Shown: positions 1-6,455, counted from the stretch's first letter. The stretch is DNA of 6,492 nt from CAYQUC01 sp048061315 (GCA_048061315.1 JBGMRJ010000124.1:1-6492); one strand, 5' to 3'. The notes: generated from the sequence alone by a model not told the origin. Made by a program: numbers and translations.

Positions 1-134
1 TAAGGTTCACGCATTTCAGGATAAAAGACACCATAGTAACGTGATTCAGCCTGGGCACTCGAAAAAGTAAATGCAATACTAAACAGTAACAACACCATTA
101 CGGTAAATCGAAGAGTTGGTGATAATAAATGCAA
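1..134 (-). CDS. N-terminus of an exported protein (partial, runs off the window)
   Basis: Only the first 44 codons are in the window. The reading frame stays open to base 1. Reading from a TTG codon at 134, the peptide begins with a short stretch containing one Arg, then a hydrophobic segment (MVLLLFSIAFTF), then SSAQA, which fits a signal peptidase I site. The mature part would start ESRYYGVFYPEMREP. This is a convincing Sec-type signal peptide, so the product is periplasmic or surface-exposed. The TTG start is preferred because AGGA (143-146) lies 8 bases before it; an ATG at 98 is an alternative but gives a signal peptide without a positive N-region. The gene follows the receptor stop by 19 bases, so the two are probably cotranscribed. 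The mature start vaguely recalls periplasmic substrate-binding proteins that accompany such receptors, but too little is visible to name a family. Confidence 0.7.
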   Translation of the reverse strand, partial: MHLLSPTLRFTVMVLLLFSIAFTFSSAQAESRYYGVFYPEMREP

Positions 135-153
135 AGTCAGTTTCCTATCCCGA

Positions 154-2256
154 TTACCAGTTGTAACGAACTTCAACAAAGGCATTTCGCCCCGCGAGTG
201 GTAAATCATTTGGTATTAAACCAGGAGAAGGCGACGGTTCATAAGCACCACTATCGAGCAAATTTCGAATTGAAATCGCATATTCAATACCTTTATGTGC
301 TGCAGCTCGGCGTAGTGTCAGATCGATAATAGTGTAGTTATCAATTGCGGGACGGGTATCCTTAGCTTCTCTGGTTCGCCCATGGACATGATTGAGTTGA
401 GCATTCATCGACCATAATTCAATAAAGCGCCAATCGCCTCGAATATACAATTGTTGTTCCGGGGCAATTCCGGTATTAATACTATCGCTACGATCTTCAG
501 ATTGTTGTAAGGCATAATTGGCAGTTAAATCAATATCACGATTGAGATTCCATTTCATTTCCCACTCTAAGCCGTAACCATTTTGTCCCGTGGTATTTTG
601 AGCCATTTTTGATGTCAGCGGCGCAGGATCAGGAACAAAGCGAATAATGTCGGTAAGCTCGTAATGAAACAATGTTAAATTTGATGATAGCTTTTCTGTA
701 ACGCGATAATTAAAAGCCAGTTCAAAAGTATCAATTGTTTCCGGTTCTAAATTGGGGTTGCCCAAGGCGATGGGATTATTAATATTAAACTGTTCTGCAA
801 ATGAGGGTGGACGAAATGCACGGTTGTATAATAGTTTTGATGTCAGGTTGTAGGTTGTTTGCCACACTAACGCTAAACGTGGGTTAACAGTAGTTCCAAA
901 ATCAGAATAGTCATCATATCGTAAACCGGTAGTTAATGCCCAATCCGGACTAAACTTCCATTCATCCTGAATATACGTAAAATAAATTGTACGTTTTGAT
1001 TCTTTAACGAAAGCAGCTGTATCTGAAACGTCAGTCAGTCCACCACCCAGTGGAATAGGAAAGCCCGCACCATTTAGTGAATAGTTGCGGGATTCAGTAA
1101 CTTCATACATATCACCATTGTGATAGCCGATACCAAGGCGAATAGCGTGTTTATCCAACCCGGTAAATAAACCGGATGATTCAAAACGAATGTGTTGTTC
1201 TTTAACACCTGGAATTCCACGAACGCCGTCGGGAAACGGACCGCCACCACCACCTGCGGTGAAGTCTGAACCAGCAGGAAACAGATATAATGACGATTTA
1301 TTACTGGCATTAAAGTAACTTAGTGTTGCATCCAAATCCCAATCAGGGTGGAAATCGGTATTACTATAATTGAGGTCAACAAGAAAACGATCGTCCTCGG
1401 CGCTACCTCCAGGATCAAGTGCTTGCGCCAAACCAGCACCGGTTTCAATATTATTACGACCTTGATAATTAAAACGGCCACGCCAATTGCCTTTCGAAAG
1501 ATCCACACTGGCTTCAATTAAATCACGACCTGTATTCACTGCACCCGGGGCTAATGAAGCCGAGGTTACAAAAAAACTATCAAATGTACTTTGCGCATCA
1601 GCAGTGACAATTTGTTGTTGTCCATCTGTCGTTTGAACTTGCAGTGAAATTGCAGTATTCCAACCGCCATAGTTGCCTCCGTGTTGTATCCAGGCCTGCC
1701 GGTGATTATACGAACCAATTTGACCACCAACAGTAGTCCCATTAATATCATCTGCTGATTTCGTAATAATATTAACAACACCGGCAACCGCATCCGCACC
1801 GTAAATTGCAGAACCCGGGCTGCGCATAATTTCAATTCGGGCAATGTTTTCCAATAACATTCCACCCCAAACCTGACCCCGATTCCCAAATAAAAAATTG
1901 GTAATGGGAACACCGTTCATCATAAACAGTACTTGCGGATTGTATTCACTATAGATACCCCGCATTACAAAAATTGGGCTATAGGTTGTTGACATGGTGA
2001 CGTGTAGACCGGGAACGGTTTCAAGTACTTCGTTAAGATCGCGAGCACCAATTGATTTAATATCTTTTGCAGTAATTACTGTGGCAATACCGGGTGCTTT
2101 GGTTATGGGTTGTTGGTATCCGGCAGCGATACTAACCAATTCTTCTGAACCATAGGAACCAAGCAGATCGAGTTCATCAGGACTCACTGCAATAGCATGC
2201 AGCGTGGTTGTATTGAGTATCAATATACACAGTAATTTGATTGTTGCTTTATACAT
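154..2256 (-). CDS. TonB-dependent outer-membrane receptor
   Basis: This is a complete 700-residue outer-membrane receptor, a usual length for the family. A signal peptide covers about residues 1-23, with a likely cleavage after AIA. The plug domain spans about 48-166 and shows the usual landmarks: APGIATVITAKDI, a VLETVPGLHV stretch (77-86), VMRGIYSEYNPQVLFMMNG (98-114), and IARIEIMRSPGSAIYGADA followed by GVVNIITK (138-166). The rest is the beta-barrel, with the typical FRPPSFAEQF (481-490) and NPNLEPETIDTFE (500-512) motifs. It ends in FVEVRYNW, a C-terminal beta-signal with a terminal aromatic residue. No classical TonB box is obvious; the segment EELVSIAAGYQQPITKAPG before the plug is the likely coupling region. 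The overall type resembles the CirA/BtuB-like group, but the ligand (siderophore, cobalamin, other) cannot be told. The Shine-Dalgarno is poor (GGA about 9 bases before ATG). An exported-protein gene follows closely. Confidence 0.95.
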   Translation of the reverse strand: MYKATIKLLCILILNTTTLHAIAVSPDELDLLGSYGSEELVSIAAGYQQPITKAPGIATVITAKDIKSIGARDLNEVLETVPGLHVTMSTTYSPIFVMRGIYSEYNPQVLFMMNGVPITNFLFGNRGQVWGGMLLENIARIEIMRSPGSAIYGADAVAGVVNIITKSADDINGTTVGGQIGSYNHRQAWIQHGGNYGGWNTAISLQVQTTDGQQQIVTADAQSTFDSFFVTSASLAPGAVNTGRDLIEASVDLSKGNWRGRFNYQGRNNIETGAGLAQALDPGGSAEDDRFLVDLNYSNTDFHPDWDLDATLSYFNASNKSSLYLFPAGSDFTAGGGGGPFPDGVRGIPGVKEQHIRFESSGLFTGLDKHAIRLGIGYHNGDMYEVTESRNYSLNGAGFPIPLGGGLTDVSDTAAFVKESKRTIYFTYIQDEWKFSPDWALTTGLRYDDYSDFGTTVNPRLALVWQTTYNLTSKLLYNRAFRPPSFAEQFNINNPIALGNPNLEPETIDTFELAFNYRVTEKLSSNLTLFHYELTDIIRFVPDPAPLTSKMAQNTTGQNGYGLEWEMKWNLNRDIDLTANYALQQSEDRSDSINTGIAPEQQLYIRGDWRFIELWSMNAQLNHVHGRTREAKDTRPAIDNYTIIDLTLRRAAAHKGIEYAISIRNLLDSGAYEPSPSPGLIPNDLPLAGRNAFVEVRYNW

Positions 2257-2349
2257 GTGAAGGATCCAGTTTCTTGCAATGACCGAAGTTGTAGCATTCT
2301 GGTTTGGGCAACTACACTATATATATGAGTGATAACAACGGCACACGAT

Positions 2350-2378
2350 TTAATATTATTTGTATAAAATATCGGCAA
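2350..2378 (-). promoter_or_regulatory. Candidate sigma-70 promoter of the receptor operon
   Basis: On the minus strand TTGCCG (2373-2378) is followed after 17 bases by TATTAA (2350-2355), a fair -35/-10 pair. Transcription would begin near 2343 and give a leader of about 87 bases before the receptor ATG at 2256. The tandem TATCGA motifs lie about 27 bases upstream of the -35 element, where an activator could bind. The region is AT-rich, so matches of this quality occur by chance. Confidence 0.3.
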
Positions 2379-2404
2379 GAGACTGCGCTAACTTAAACTT
2401 GCAC

Positions 2405-2420
2405 TATCGAAAATATCGAT
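2405..2420. promoter_or_regulatory. Tandem TATCGA motifs with 9-bp period upstream of the receptor
   Basis: TATCGA occurs at 2405-2410 and again at 2414-2419, start to start exactly 9 bases, the second extended to TATCGAT. The first copy begins 149 bases upstream of the receptor start. The same motif with the same spacing recurs upstream of the ThDP enzyme gene (6213-6240). A binding site for a shared regulator is an inference; I do not recognise the motif as that of a known regulator. Confidence 0.4.
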
Positions 2421-2496
2421 TATTTTAGTCAATACTGTAGACTAATGCACTGGACTATTCGCGTTTTCATGATTTTATTTTAGTTAAGCAGTTGAT

Positions 2497-2510
2497 TTAT
2501 TTAACATAAT
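2497..2510 (+). repeat. 14-bp direct repeat, copy 1
   Basis: TTATTTAACATAAT is found here and again, identically, at 2548-2561, with starts 51 bases apart. In both copies a TGATT or TGATTT stretch lies just before. It is AT-rich, so it could be a chance match or a local duplication; a regulator site is possible. Confidence 0.5.
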
Positions 2511-2547
2511 TTCGTGTAAGCGTTAAATTAATTACGGAGGCTGATTT

Positions 2548-2561
2548 TTATTTAACATAAT
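2548..2561 (+). repeat. 14-bp direct repeat, copy 2
   Basis: This is an exact copy of the 14 bases at 2497-2510. It lies about 60 bases beyond the stop codon of the upstream enzyme operon and about 290 bases before the receptor start, so it could belong either to the 3' end of the first operon or to the control region of the second. Confidence 0.5.
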
Positions 2562-2589
2562 CTATTTTTAAGATCGAAAGAACACAATA

Positions 2590-2620
2590 CTGAAGCCAAT
2601 CTTAAGGATAAAGCTTTCAG
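2590..2620 (-). terminator. Weak terminator-like hairpin after the enzyme operon
   Basis: Starting 1 base after the stop codon, the minus strand has CTGAA(a)GC and, after a loop of about 16 bases, GCTTCAG, giving a 7-bp stem with one bulge. The RNA after it is U-rich but interrupted (UAUUGUGUUCUUUC), so it is at best a poor intrinsic terminator. Read-through into the receptor operon is not excluded. Confidence 0.25.
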
Positions 2621-2621
2621 A

Positions 2622-3428
2622 TTACTCCCAGGAACGAACTGCCGGACCTTGATATTCCAGTCGTTCACAGCGTAACGGGAAAAAACTTCCTTGTGGTTTT
2701 TCTACGGCATCGAGATAACACGGTACTATGCCAGCATTAAATGCGATTGAAGCATAGGCTGAATATTGACGCGTCGTTAGTCCCTGGTCTGCACATAAGG
2801 CAGCGGCAACCCCGGTAATATTTAAACACAAGCGTCGGCGCTGTTCCTTTAAGTAACGTTCGATTTTAAATGCAAGTTGTAATACTTCGCCATTGTGATA
2901 TCCCAGTTTTTTGACCAGGCGCATCAGCGGTTCAATTCGTTCATCCGTGCCAACCAGAGGCCGACCATAGCCGGATAATACGCGATGGTGTTTTAGATCT
3001 GAATCGATGAATTCACCTAAAGAATTATTATCCTGTTGATAAACTTTTAAAGCACGTTTTAGAAATTCTATCGCACCGTAATTAGCCTGGCCGCCATAAA
3101 TTTTTGCTTCTGTAACTGCTGTTGCAGCAGCAACACCGAGGCTGGCAGTACTTTGTGCGGTACCCGCTAATGCGGCTATACGATTATTCCACAGACGGGG
3201 ATCCGGATAGCTAACGGATAAAGACCAAATACCTTCGAATAATTTAATTTGTGAGTCAGTCATTAATTTTCCGGTGATGCCATACATCATTAGACCCATC
3301 CAGGGTAGGTCAGCTAACTCACTAAATAAATCCTTACCACGATATACTACTCGTTCTCCCGGAAACCAGGCACCAAGATCGGTTTCAAGATTATCTTCAT
3401 TCTGTAAAAGTGTCTTCATCCGTAACAT
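2622..3428 (-). CDS. Small citrate-synthase/citryl-CoA-lyase-like protein B (268 aa, catalytic triad replaced)
   Basis: The protein is about the size of short citryl-CoA lyases and covers the part of the citrate synthase fold that carries the active site. Recognisable stretches are PDPRLWNNRIAALAGTA (75-91), the first-histidine region YGGQANYGAIEF (111-122), SGYGRPL with DERIEPL (152-168), and LNITGVAAALCADQGL (202-217). By comparison with citrate synthases (GPxHGGA, GFGHxxY, NVDG-type motifs), the first His is replaced by about Asn116, the second by Arg156, and the Asp by Thr205. No hydrophobic export signal is present, so it is cytoplasmic. It starts 14 bases after the preceding gene, with a strong AAGGAG (3435-3440) 6 bases before the ATG. 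It is paralogous to that gene and probably its partner. Ordinary citrate synthase or lyase activity is unlikely; the true function is unknown. The alignment was made by eye and motif positions may shift by a residue or two. Confidence 0.85.
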   Translation of the reverse strand: MLRMKTLLQNEDNLETDLGAWFPGERVVYRGKDLFSELADLPWMGLMMYGITGKLMTDSQIKLFEGIWSLSVSYPDPRLWNNRIAALAGTAQSTASLGVAAATAVTEAKIYGGQANYGAIEFLKRALKVYQQDNNSLGEFIDSDLKHHRVLSGYGRPLVGTDERIEPLMRLVKKLGYHNGEVLQLAFKIERYLKEQRRRLCLNITGVAAALCADQGLTTRQYSAYASIAFNAGIVPCYLDAVEKPQGSFFPLRCERLEYQGPAVRSWE

Positions 3429-3434
3429 CGTGTG

Positions 3435-3440
3435 CTCCTT
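3435..3440 (-). promoter_or_regulatory. Strong ribosome binding site of protein B
   Basis: AAGGAG lies 6 bases before the ATG at 3428, within the 14-base gap after the preceding stop codon. It fixes this start over the in-frame ATG three codons later and predicts efficient independent initiation, unlike the overlap-coupled gene upstream. Confidence 0.8.
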
Positions 3441-3442
3441 TT

Positions 3443-4279
3443 TTAAATTTCTGATTCAGTTTCAGTTTCGGTAGTCATAATAGCACCAGGATCATTCTTT
3501 AAGTGTAAGCCATTGCTAAAAAACGGGTAACGCCGCCACCCGAATTTGCGTTGCTCCAGAGCATGCACTGCAGCACCGGGTAACCTTAGCATTAAAAATA
3601 ACATCTCAGCTTGATCGATAGAAAAATTCAAATCCATAAATACGGCAGCAGCAATGCCGGTCATAGCCAGTGGTCCGTTCGCGAATTCTTCGAGTTGATT
3701 ACGGTGCTCCGACAACCAGCGCAATCGAGATGAGGGCTCATCCATTATTAATAATTCAAGGGTTTGTTTAATTGGAGTTGGACAGGACTCACCATAGGGA
3801 TCAAAGCCTGGAGCATGTTTTAGATCCGGCCAAAATTCGCCAACTGCACCATTGGGTGGGTTTTGCAGACAATCACGCCACTGTTCTAAATTGGTATCAC
3901 AGTGTTGCCAGCAATGCATTGCCAAGGCAACTTCATGCGCACCATTAAACTGACCGGCACCAACTCCCAATGCGGCCATCAAACACGCTGCATTGGTCGA
4001 GCCGCCAACGCCGCCATTCATCGCGGCACGAACACTGTGATCACGTGGTCCGGGATTCGCCAGTGCAATCGCTAATCGTTCGAGTTGAATCGTTTGGCCT
4101 TTATCCGGGCGTTCACCGTGAAAAAGTAAGTATAGATATTCTATCCAACTGGCTTTATGAAGTAGTTCGCCGTAAACATCATAGCCACCAGCATAACAAC
4201 GTGCAGCCGCAAACGGGTTATCGGTTTCGGCTTGTTCGTGCCAGATAGCGCTATAAATCACTTCTTTTTTTGGTTTCAT
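3443..4279 (-). CDS. Small citrate-synthase/citryl-CoA-lyase-like protein A (278 aa, catalytic triad replaced)
   Basis: A cytoplasmic protein of the citrate synthase superfamily, close in length to citryl-CoA lyase. Landmarks are DNPFAAARCYAGGYDVYGELL (20-40), LANPGPRDHSVRAAMNGGVGG (73-93), GAGQFNGAHEVAL (107-119), HAPGFDPYG (155-163), PLAMTGIAAAVFMDL (203-217) and PGAAVHALE (234-242). These last stretches match the usual GPxHGGA, PGFGHxxY, NVDGAIAAxxxDL and PGxxAHALE motifs, but the three catalytic residues appear replaced: first His by about Asn112, second His by Pro161, Asp by Thr207. The shared GQxN and xTG signatures with the next gene suggest both arose by duplication of an already altered ancestor. 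The ATG overlaps the ThDP enzyme stop in ATGA, so translation is probably coupled; its own AGGG (4291-4294) lies a long 11 bases upstream. The C-terminus is a Thr/Glu-rich tail (TTETETESEI). Automatic annotation would probably read citryl-CoA lyase; I regard that activity as doubtful. Confidence 0.85.
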   Translation of the reverse strand: MKPKKEVIYSAIWHEQAETDNPFAAARCYAGGYDVYGELLHKASWIEYLYLLFHGERPDKGQTIQLERLAIALANPGPRDHSVRAAMNGGVGGSTNAACLMAALGVGAGQFNGAHEVALAMHCWQHCDTNLEQWRDCLQNPPNGAVGEFWPDLKHAPGFDPYGESCPTPIKQTLELLIMDEPSSRLRWLSEHRNQLEEFANGPLAMTGIAAAVFMDLNFSIDQAEMLFLMLRLPGAAVHALEQRKFGWRRYPFFSNGLHLKNDPGAIMTTETETESEI

Positions 4280-6066
4280 GACGATTTTATCCCTAATTGT
4301 TGTAGTCGCGATGCCATCGGTGGCACCTGTTCATCATCAATTCGTACGTCTAATATAGTAGGCCCGGCACGCCTGCAAATAACATCGGCATCCAGGCGTT
4401 CAAAATCATAGGACGATCGAATCACGTATCCCGGCATCCCCATTGAATGTGCAATACCGGCAAAATCAATTTTTGGTAATTCAAAACCAACCGCTTCAGC
4501 ATTAGCAAGTCGCTGGCCGTGTTTTACCATACCCAGCCCGGCATCATTTAGAATTACAAATATAACTGGAAGTTGTTGTTGTATTGCAACCGTTATTTCC
4601 TGACCGGACATAAGCATGCTGCCATCACCGGTAATGCAAACAACCGGATCACCCGGACACGCTAAAGCAGTGCCAATCGATGCGCCTATTGCCCAGCCCA
4701 TGGCTGCAAATTCCATCGAGGTACGTAAGTAAGCGCGTGATTTTAATGGGGCATCATATTGTCTTTTTGGGTTTAGATAATGCGTTGCCCATGCCATGCT
4801 ATTTCCGATATCGGCTAAATACAAAGTATTGTCAGGAAAAAATTCAGTAAGCGTTAACATTAAATCCTGCGGTTTGATTGGTTTTGAGAAGTTGGGTTGA
4901 GTGTTTGTCTCATCCAGCTTAAAGTGCAATTCATGTTTTGTTTTTTGCAAATGAATTTTATTTTTATTAATGGTTTTTATTGTTTCGACACTATAATGTT
5001 TAAGCAGTGATGCCTGTAATTTTGTAAACAAAGTTTCGAGGTTTCCTAAAACATGTAATTGAGCCTGTGGTGAACGGCTAAAATCAAATTCTGCTTCAGA
5101 AATGTGTATCATGCGATCGTTCAATAGCAACTCAGGATTCCAGCCATCCGTTGCCCATTCTCCCAGACTGGTTCCAATGGCAATTATCACATCGACCTCA
5201 GAATCGACTAATACCTGGTGCGCGTCGTGATGTCCTGCAAAACCAACTACACCGCGATATAGAGGGTGATAGGGATCTACTAAACCTTTACCCTGTGGTG
5301 TCGTAACGACTTGCGCCTGTAATAATGATGCGACATCCATTATTAGCTTGATCGCATGTTTGCAATAACTACCAACGGCAATAACAGGTTTACGTGCTTT
5401 TAATAAAATCGTTTTAAGTTGTTCAAATGCAACGGTATCAAATGTTGCCGGGCTAATTTGTAAACGTGAGAGATCAAATGAAGGTTTTTTTATCGATGTT
5501 TCCTGACGAAATATATCAACGGGTATACTTAAATGAACCGGGCCCGGTGTTGTTCCCAGAGCATGGTGTAAGGCCGACACTAATTTGTGTTCAAATTGAT
5601 CAATATGAGACACTAAACTATTGTAGCGTGTGCAGTGTTCAAAAATGCCCATGATGTCAACACCGGTACACGATGAATCCTGAAACGCACCACGTCCAAA
5701 ATGATTTGATGTTGTTTGTGCTGTAATAACCAGCATTGGAATACGATGCTGATAGGCCGAACACATTCCGGTAGTCAGGTTTGTTGCACCGGGACCTGTT
5801 GTTGCACAACATACTCCCAATTTACCACTATAGTAATAGTAGCCATCTGCCATAAAGGCTGCACCAGTTTCATGGCGGGCAACAATTGCACGAGGACCAT
5901 TTTTACGTTCACTACGCGCTAAGGCATTATATAAGGGTTCAATTGCGCCGCCGGGGACACCAAAAACATATTCAACACCGATTTGGGATAAGTAATGGAT
6001 GAGTAAATCACCAATTTCCAGTGGTAATCCAATATTTGGAACTTTTGTTCTGTCTAGAGCTGGCAT
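4276..6066 (-). CDS. Thiamine-diphosphate-dependent enzyme, acetolactate synthase-like
   Basis: The product, 596 residues from this start, has the three-domain plan of acetolactate synthases and related 2-oxoacid decarboxylases/carboligases. Numbering from the longer ORF, the Pyr domain has GVEYVFGVPGGAIEPLYNAL (48-67), the catalytic glutamate Glu84 in ARHETGAAFMADGY, and TTGPGATNLTTG (107-118). A central domain (about 215-365) and a Lys-rich linker follow. The PP domain has GDGSM (498-502) and the metal-binding partner ILND (523-526) before GLGMVKHGQR. ND in place of NN also occurs in catabolic AlsS enzymes, so activity is expected. The start at 6066 is chosen because AAAGG lies 7 bases before it and family homology begins about there; an ATG at 6120 would add 18 unconserved residues with no good ribosome site. 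No small regulatory ALS subunit is adjacent, and two citrate-synthase-like genes follow with a 4-base overlap, so branched-chain amino acid synthesis is unlikely. The substrate is unknown. Confidence 0.9.
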   Translation of the reverse strand: MPALDRTKVPNIGLPLEIGDLLIHYLSQIGVEYVFGVPGGAIEPLYNALARSERKNGPRAIVARHETGAAFMADGYYYYSGKLGVCCATTGPGATNLTTGMCSAYQHRIPMLVITAQTTSNHFGRGAFQDSSCTGVDIMGIFEHCTRYNSLVSHIDQFEHKLVSALHHALGTTPGPVHLSIPVDIFRQETSIKKPSFDLSRLQISPATFDTVAFEQLKTILLKARKPVIAVGSYCKHAIKLIMDVASLLQAQVVTTPQGKGLVDPYHPLYRGVVGFAGHHDAHQVLVDSEVDVIIAIGTSLGEWATDGWNPELLLNDRMIHISEAEFDFSRSPQAQLHVLGNLETLFTKLQASLLKHYSVETIKTINKNKIHLQKTKHELHFKLDETNTQPNFSKPIKPQDLMLTLTEFFPDNTLYLADIGNSMAWATHYLNPKRQYDAPLKSRAYLRTSMEFAAMGWAIGASIGTALACPGDPVVCITGDGSMLMSGQEITVAIQQQLPVIFVILNDAGLGMVKHGQRLANAEAVGFELPKIDFAGIAHSMGMPGYVIRSSYDFERLDADVICRRAGPTILDVRIDDEQVPPMASRLQQLGIKSS

Positions 6067-6073
6067 AATGCTA

Positions 6074-6078
6074 CCTTT
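6074..6078 (-). promoter_or_regulatory. Ribosome binding site that decides the ThDP enzyme start
   Basis: The minus strand reads GGTAAAGGTAGCATTATG. AAAGG is 7 bases before the ATG at 6066. The alternative upstream ATG at 6120 is preceded by AAGCAAGTTAGC, without a useful purine-rich site, so the shorter protein is the better call. Confidence 0.65.
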
Positions 6079-6212
6079 ACCATTCTTGCAGACGAGATTT
6101 ATAAACTCTCGTTCCGGCATGCTAACTTGCTTATATTTAAATCTGATTTATGGTGTTGCGCTTAAAATGCCGGATTAGTTGTTTTTAATTGCCGGTGTTT
6201 TAGGTTTAGATA

Positions 6213-6240
6213 TATCGATTGTATCGCTTATATCGATATA
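6213..6240. promoter_or_regulatory. TATCG array with 9-bp period upstream of the ThDP enzyme gene
   Basis: TATCG occurs at 6213, 6222 and 6231, exactly 9 bases apart each time (TATCGATTG, TATCGCTTA, TATCGATAT). The last copy is part of a perfect 12-bp palindrome, TATATCGATATA, at 6229-6240. The array starts 147 bases upstream of the preferred start codon, nearly the same distance as the similar pair upstream of the receptor (149). A regulator binding region is inferred; the regulator is unknown. Confidence 0.45.
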
Positions 6241-6284
6241 TTATGTCGACATTACAGTCCTACATCTTTAATTTATTGTTAATT

Positions 6285-6313
6285 ATTATATAACTTTTGT
6301 GATCCGGTTCGAA
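6285..6313 (-). promoter_or_regulatory. Candidate promoter of the enzyme operon
   Basis: On the minus strand a perfect TATAAT (6285-6290) has a poor -35 candidate, TTCGAA (6308-6313), 17 bases upstream. Transcription would begin near 6278, giving a long leader of about 210 bases, and the TATCG array would lie downstream of the start, where a repressor could act. Another -10-like TATAAG lies close to the gene near 6132. In such AT-rich DNA neither is certain. Confidence 0.2.
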
Positions 6314-6455
6314 TTATTGTTAAAAGTAGCACATTTAACTTAATGCGAGTAAAGTTTATTTTAGTTTATTTAATTTTAGGCTATCACTAAATCGAATTGT
6401 TAGATAATTAGAAATCTGGTTTTGCACACCCTGTGGGTAATTCACAATAGTTTTT

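Larger units (their letters stand above)
2257..2621. other. AT-rich intergenic region between the two minus-strand operons
   Basis: No credible coding sequence is seen in these 365 bases on either strand. The region should hold the end of the upstream enzyme operon and the promoter of the receptor operon. It contains a weak hairpin just after the stop codon of the upstream gene, two copies of a 14-base AT-rich repeat, tandem TATCGA motifs, and a candidate sigma-70 promoter, each listed separately. No tRNA-like or riboswitch-like fold was recognised by eye. In particular no cobalamin riboswitch box was seen, which gives no support for a vitamin B12 receptor. Confidence 0.6.

Noticed and set aside
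129..329. Plus-strand open frame of 66 codons
   Set aside because: It lies antisense over the end of the receptor gene, has no recognisable protein features, and is explained as a shadow frame.
2257..2621. Cobalamin or other riboswitch upstream of the receptor
   Set aside because: No B12 box or extended GC-containing conserved fold was recognised; the region is simply AT-rich.
3970..4248. Plus-strand open frame of 92 codons
   Set aside because: It is antisense to protein A, with a composition rich in His, Arg and Ser typical of a shadow frame and no ribosome site of note.
2622..4279. The two citrate-synthase-like genes as halves of one gene split by a frameshift
   Set aside because: Each contains its own version of the same motifs (GQxN region, second-His region, xTG region), so they are duplicates and not complementary halves. 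Each also has its own start and, for the second, a strong ribosome site.
5716..5922. Plus-strand open frame of 68 codons, rich in Cys and Thr
   Set aside because: It is antisense to the conserved N-terminal domain of the ThDP enzyme; the composition is a by-product of the opposite strand.
4276..6066. The ThDP enzyme as inactive because the PP-domain motif has ND instead of NN
   Set aside because: Catabolic AlsS-type acetolactate synthases also have ND there, Asp can bind the metal, and the catalytic Glu is present.
6428..6438. ACCC-TGT-GGGT as a terminator hairpin
   Set aside because: The stem has only 4 bp with a 3-base loop and no U-tract follows immediately.
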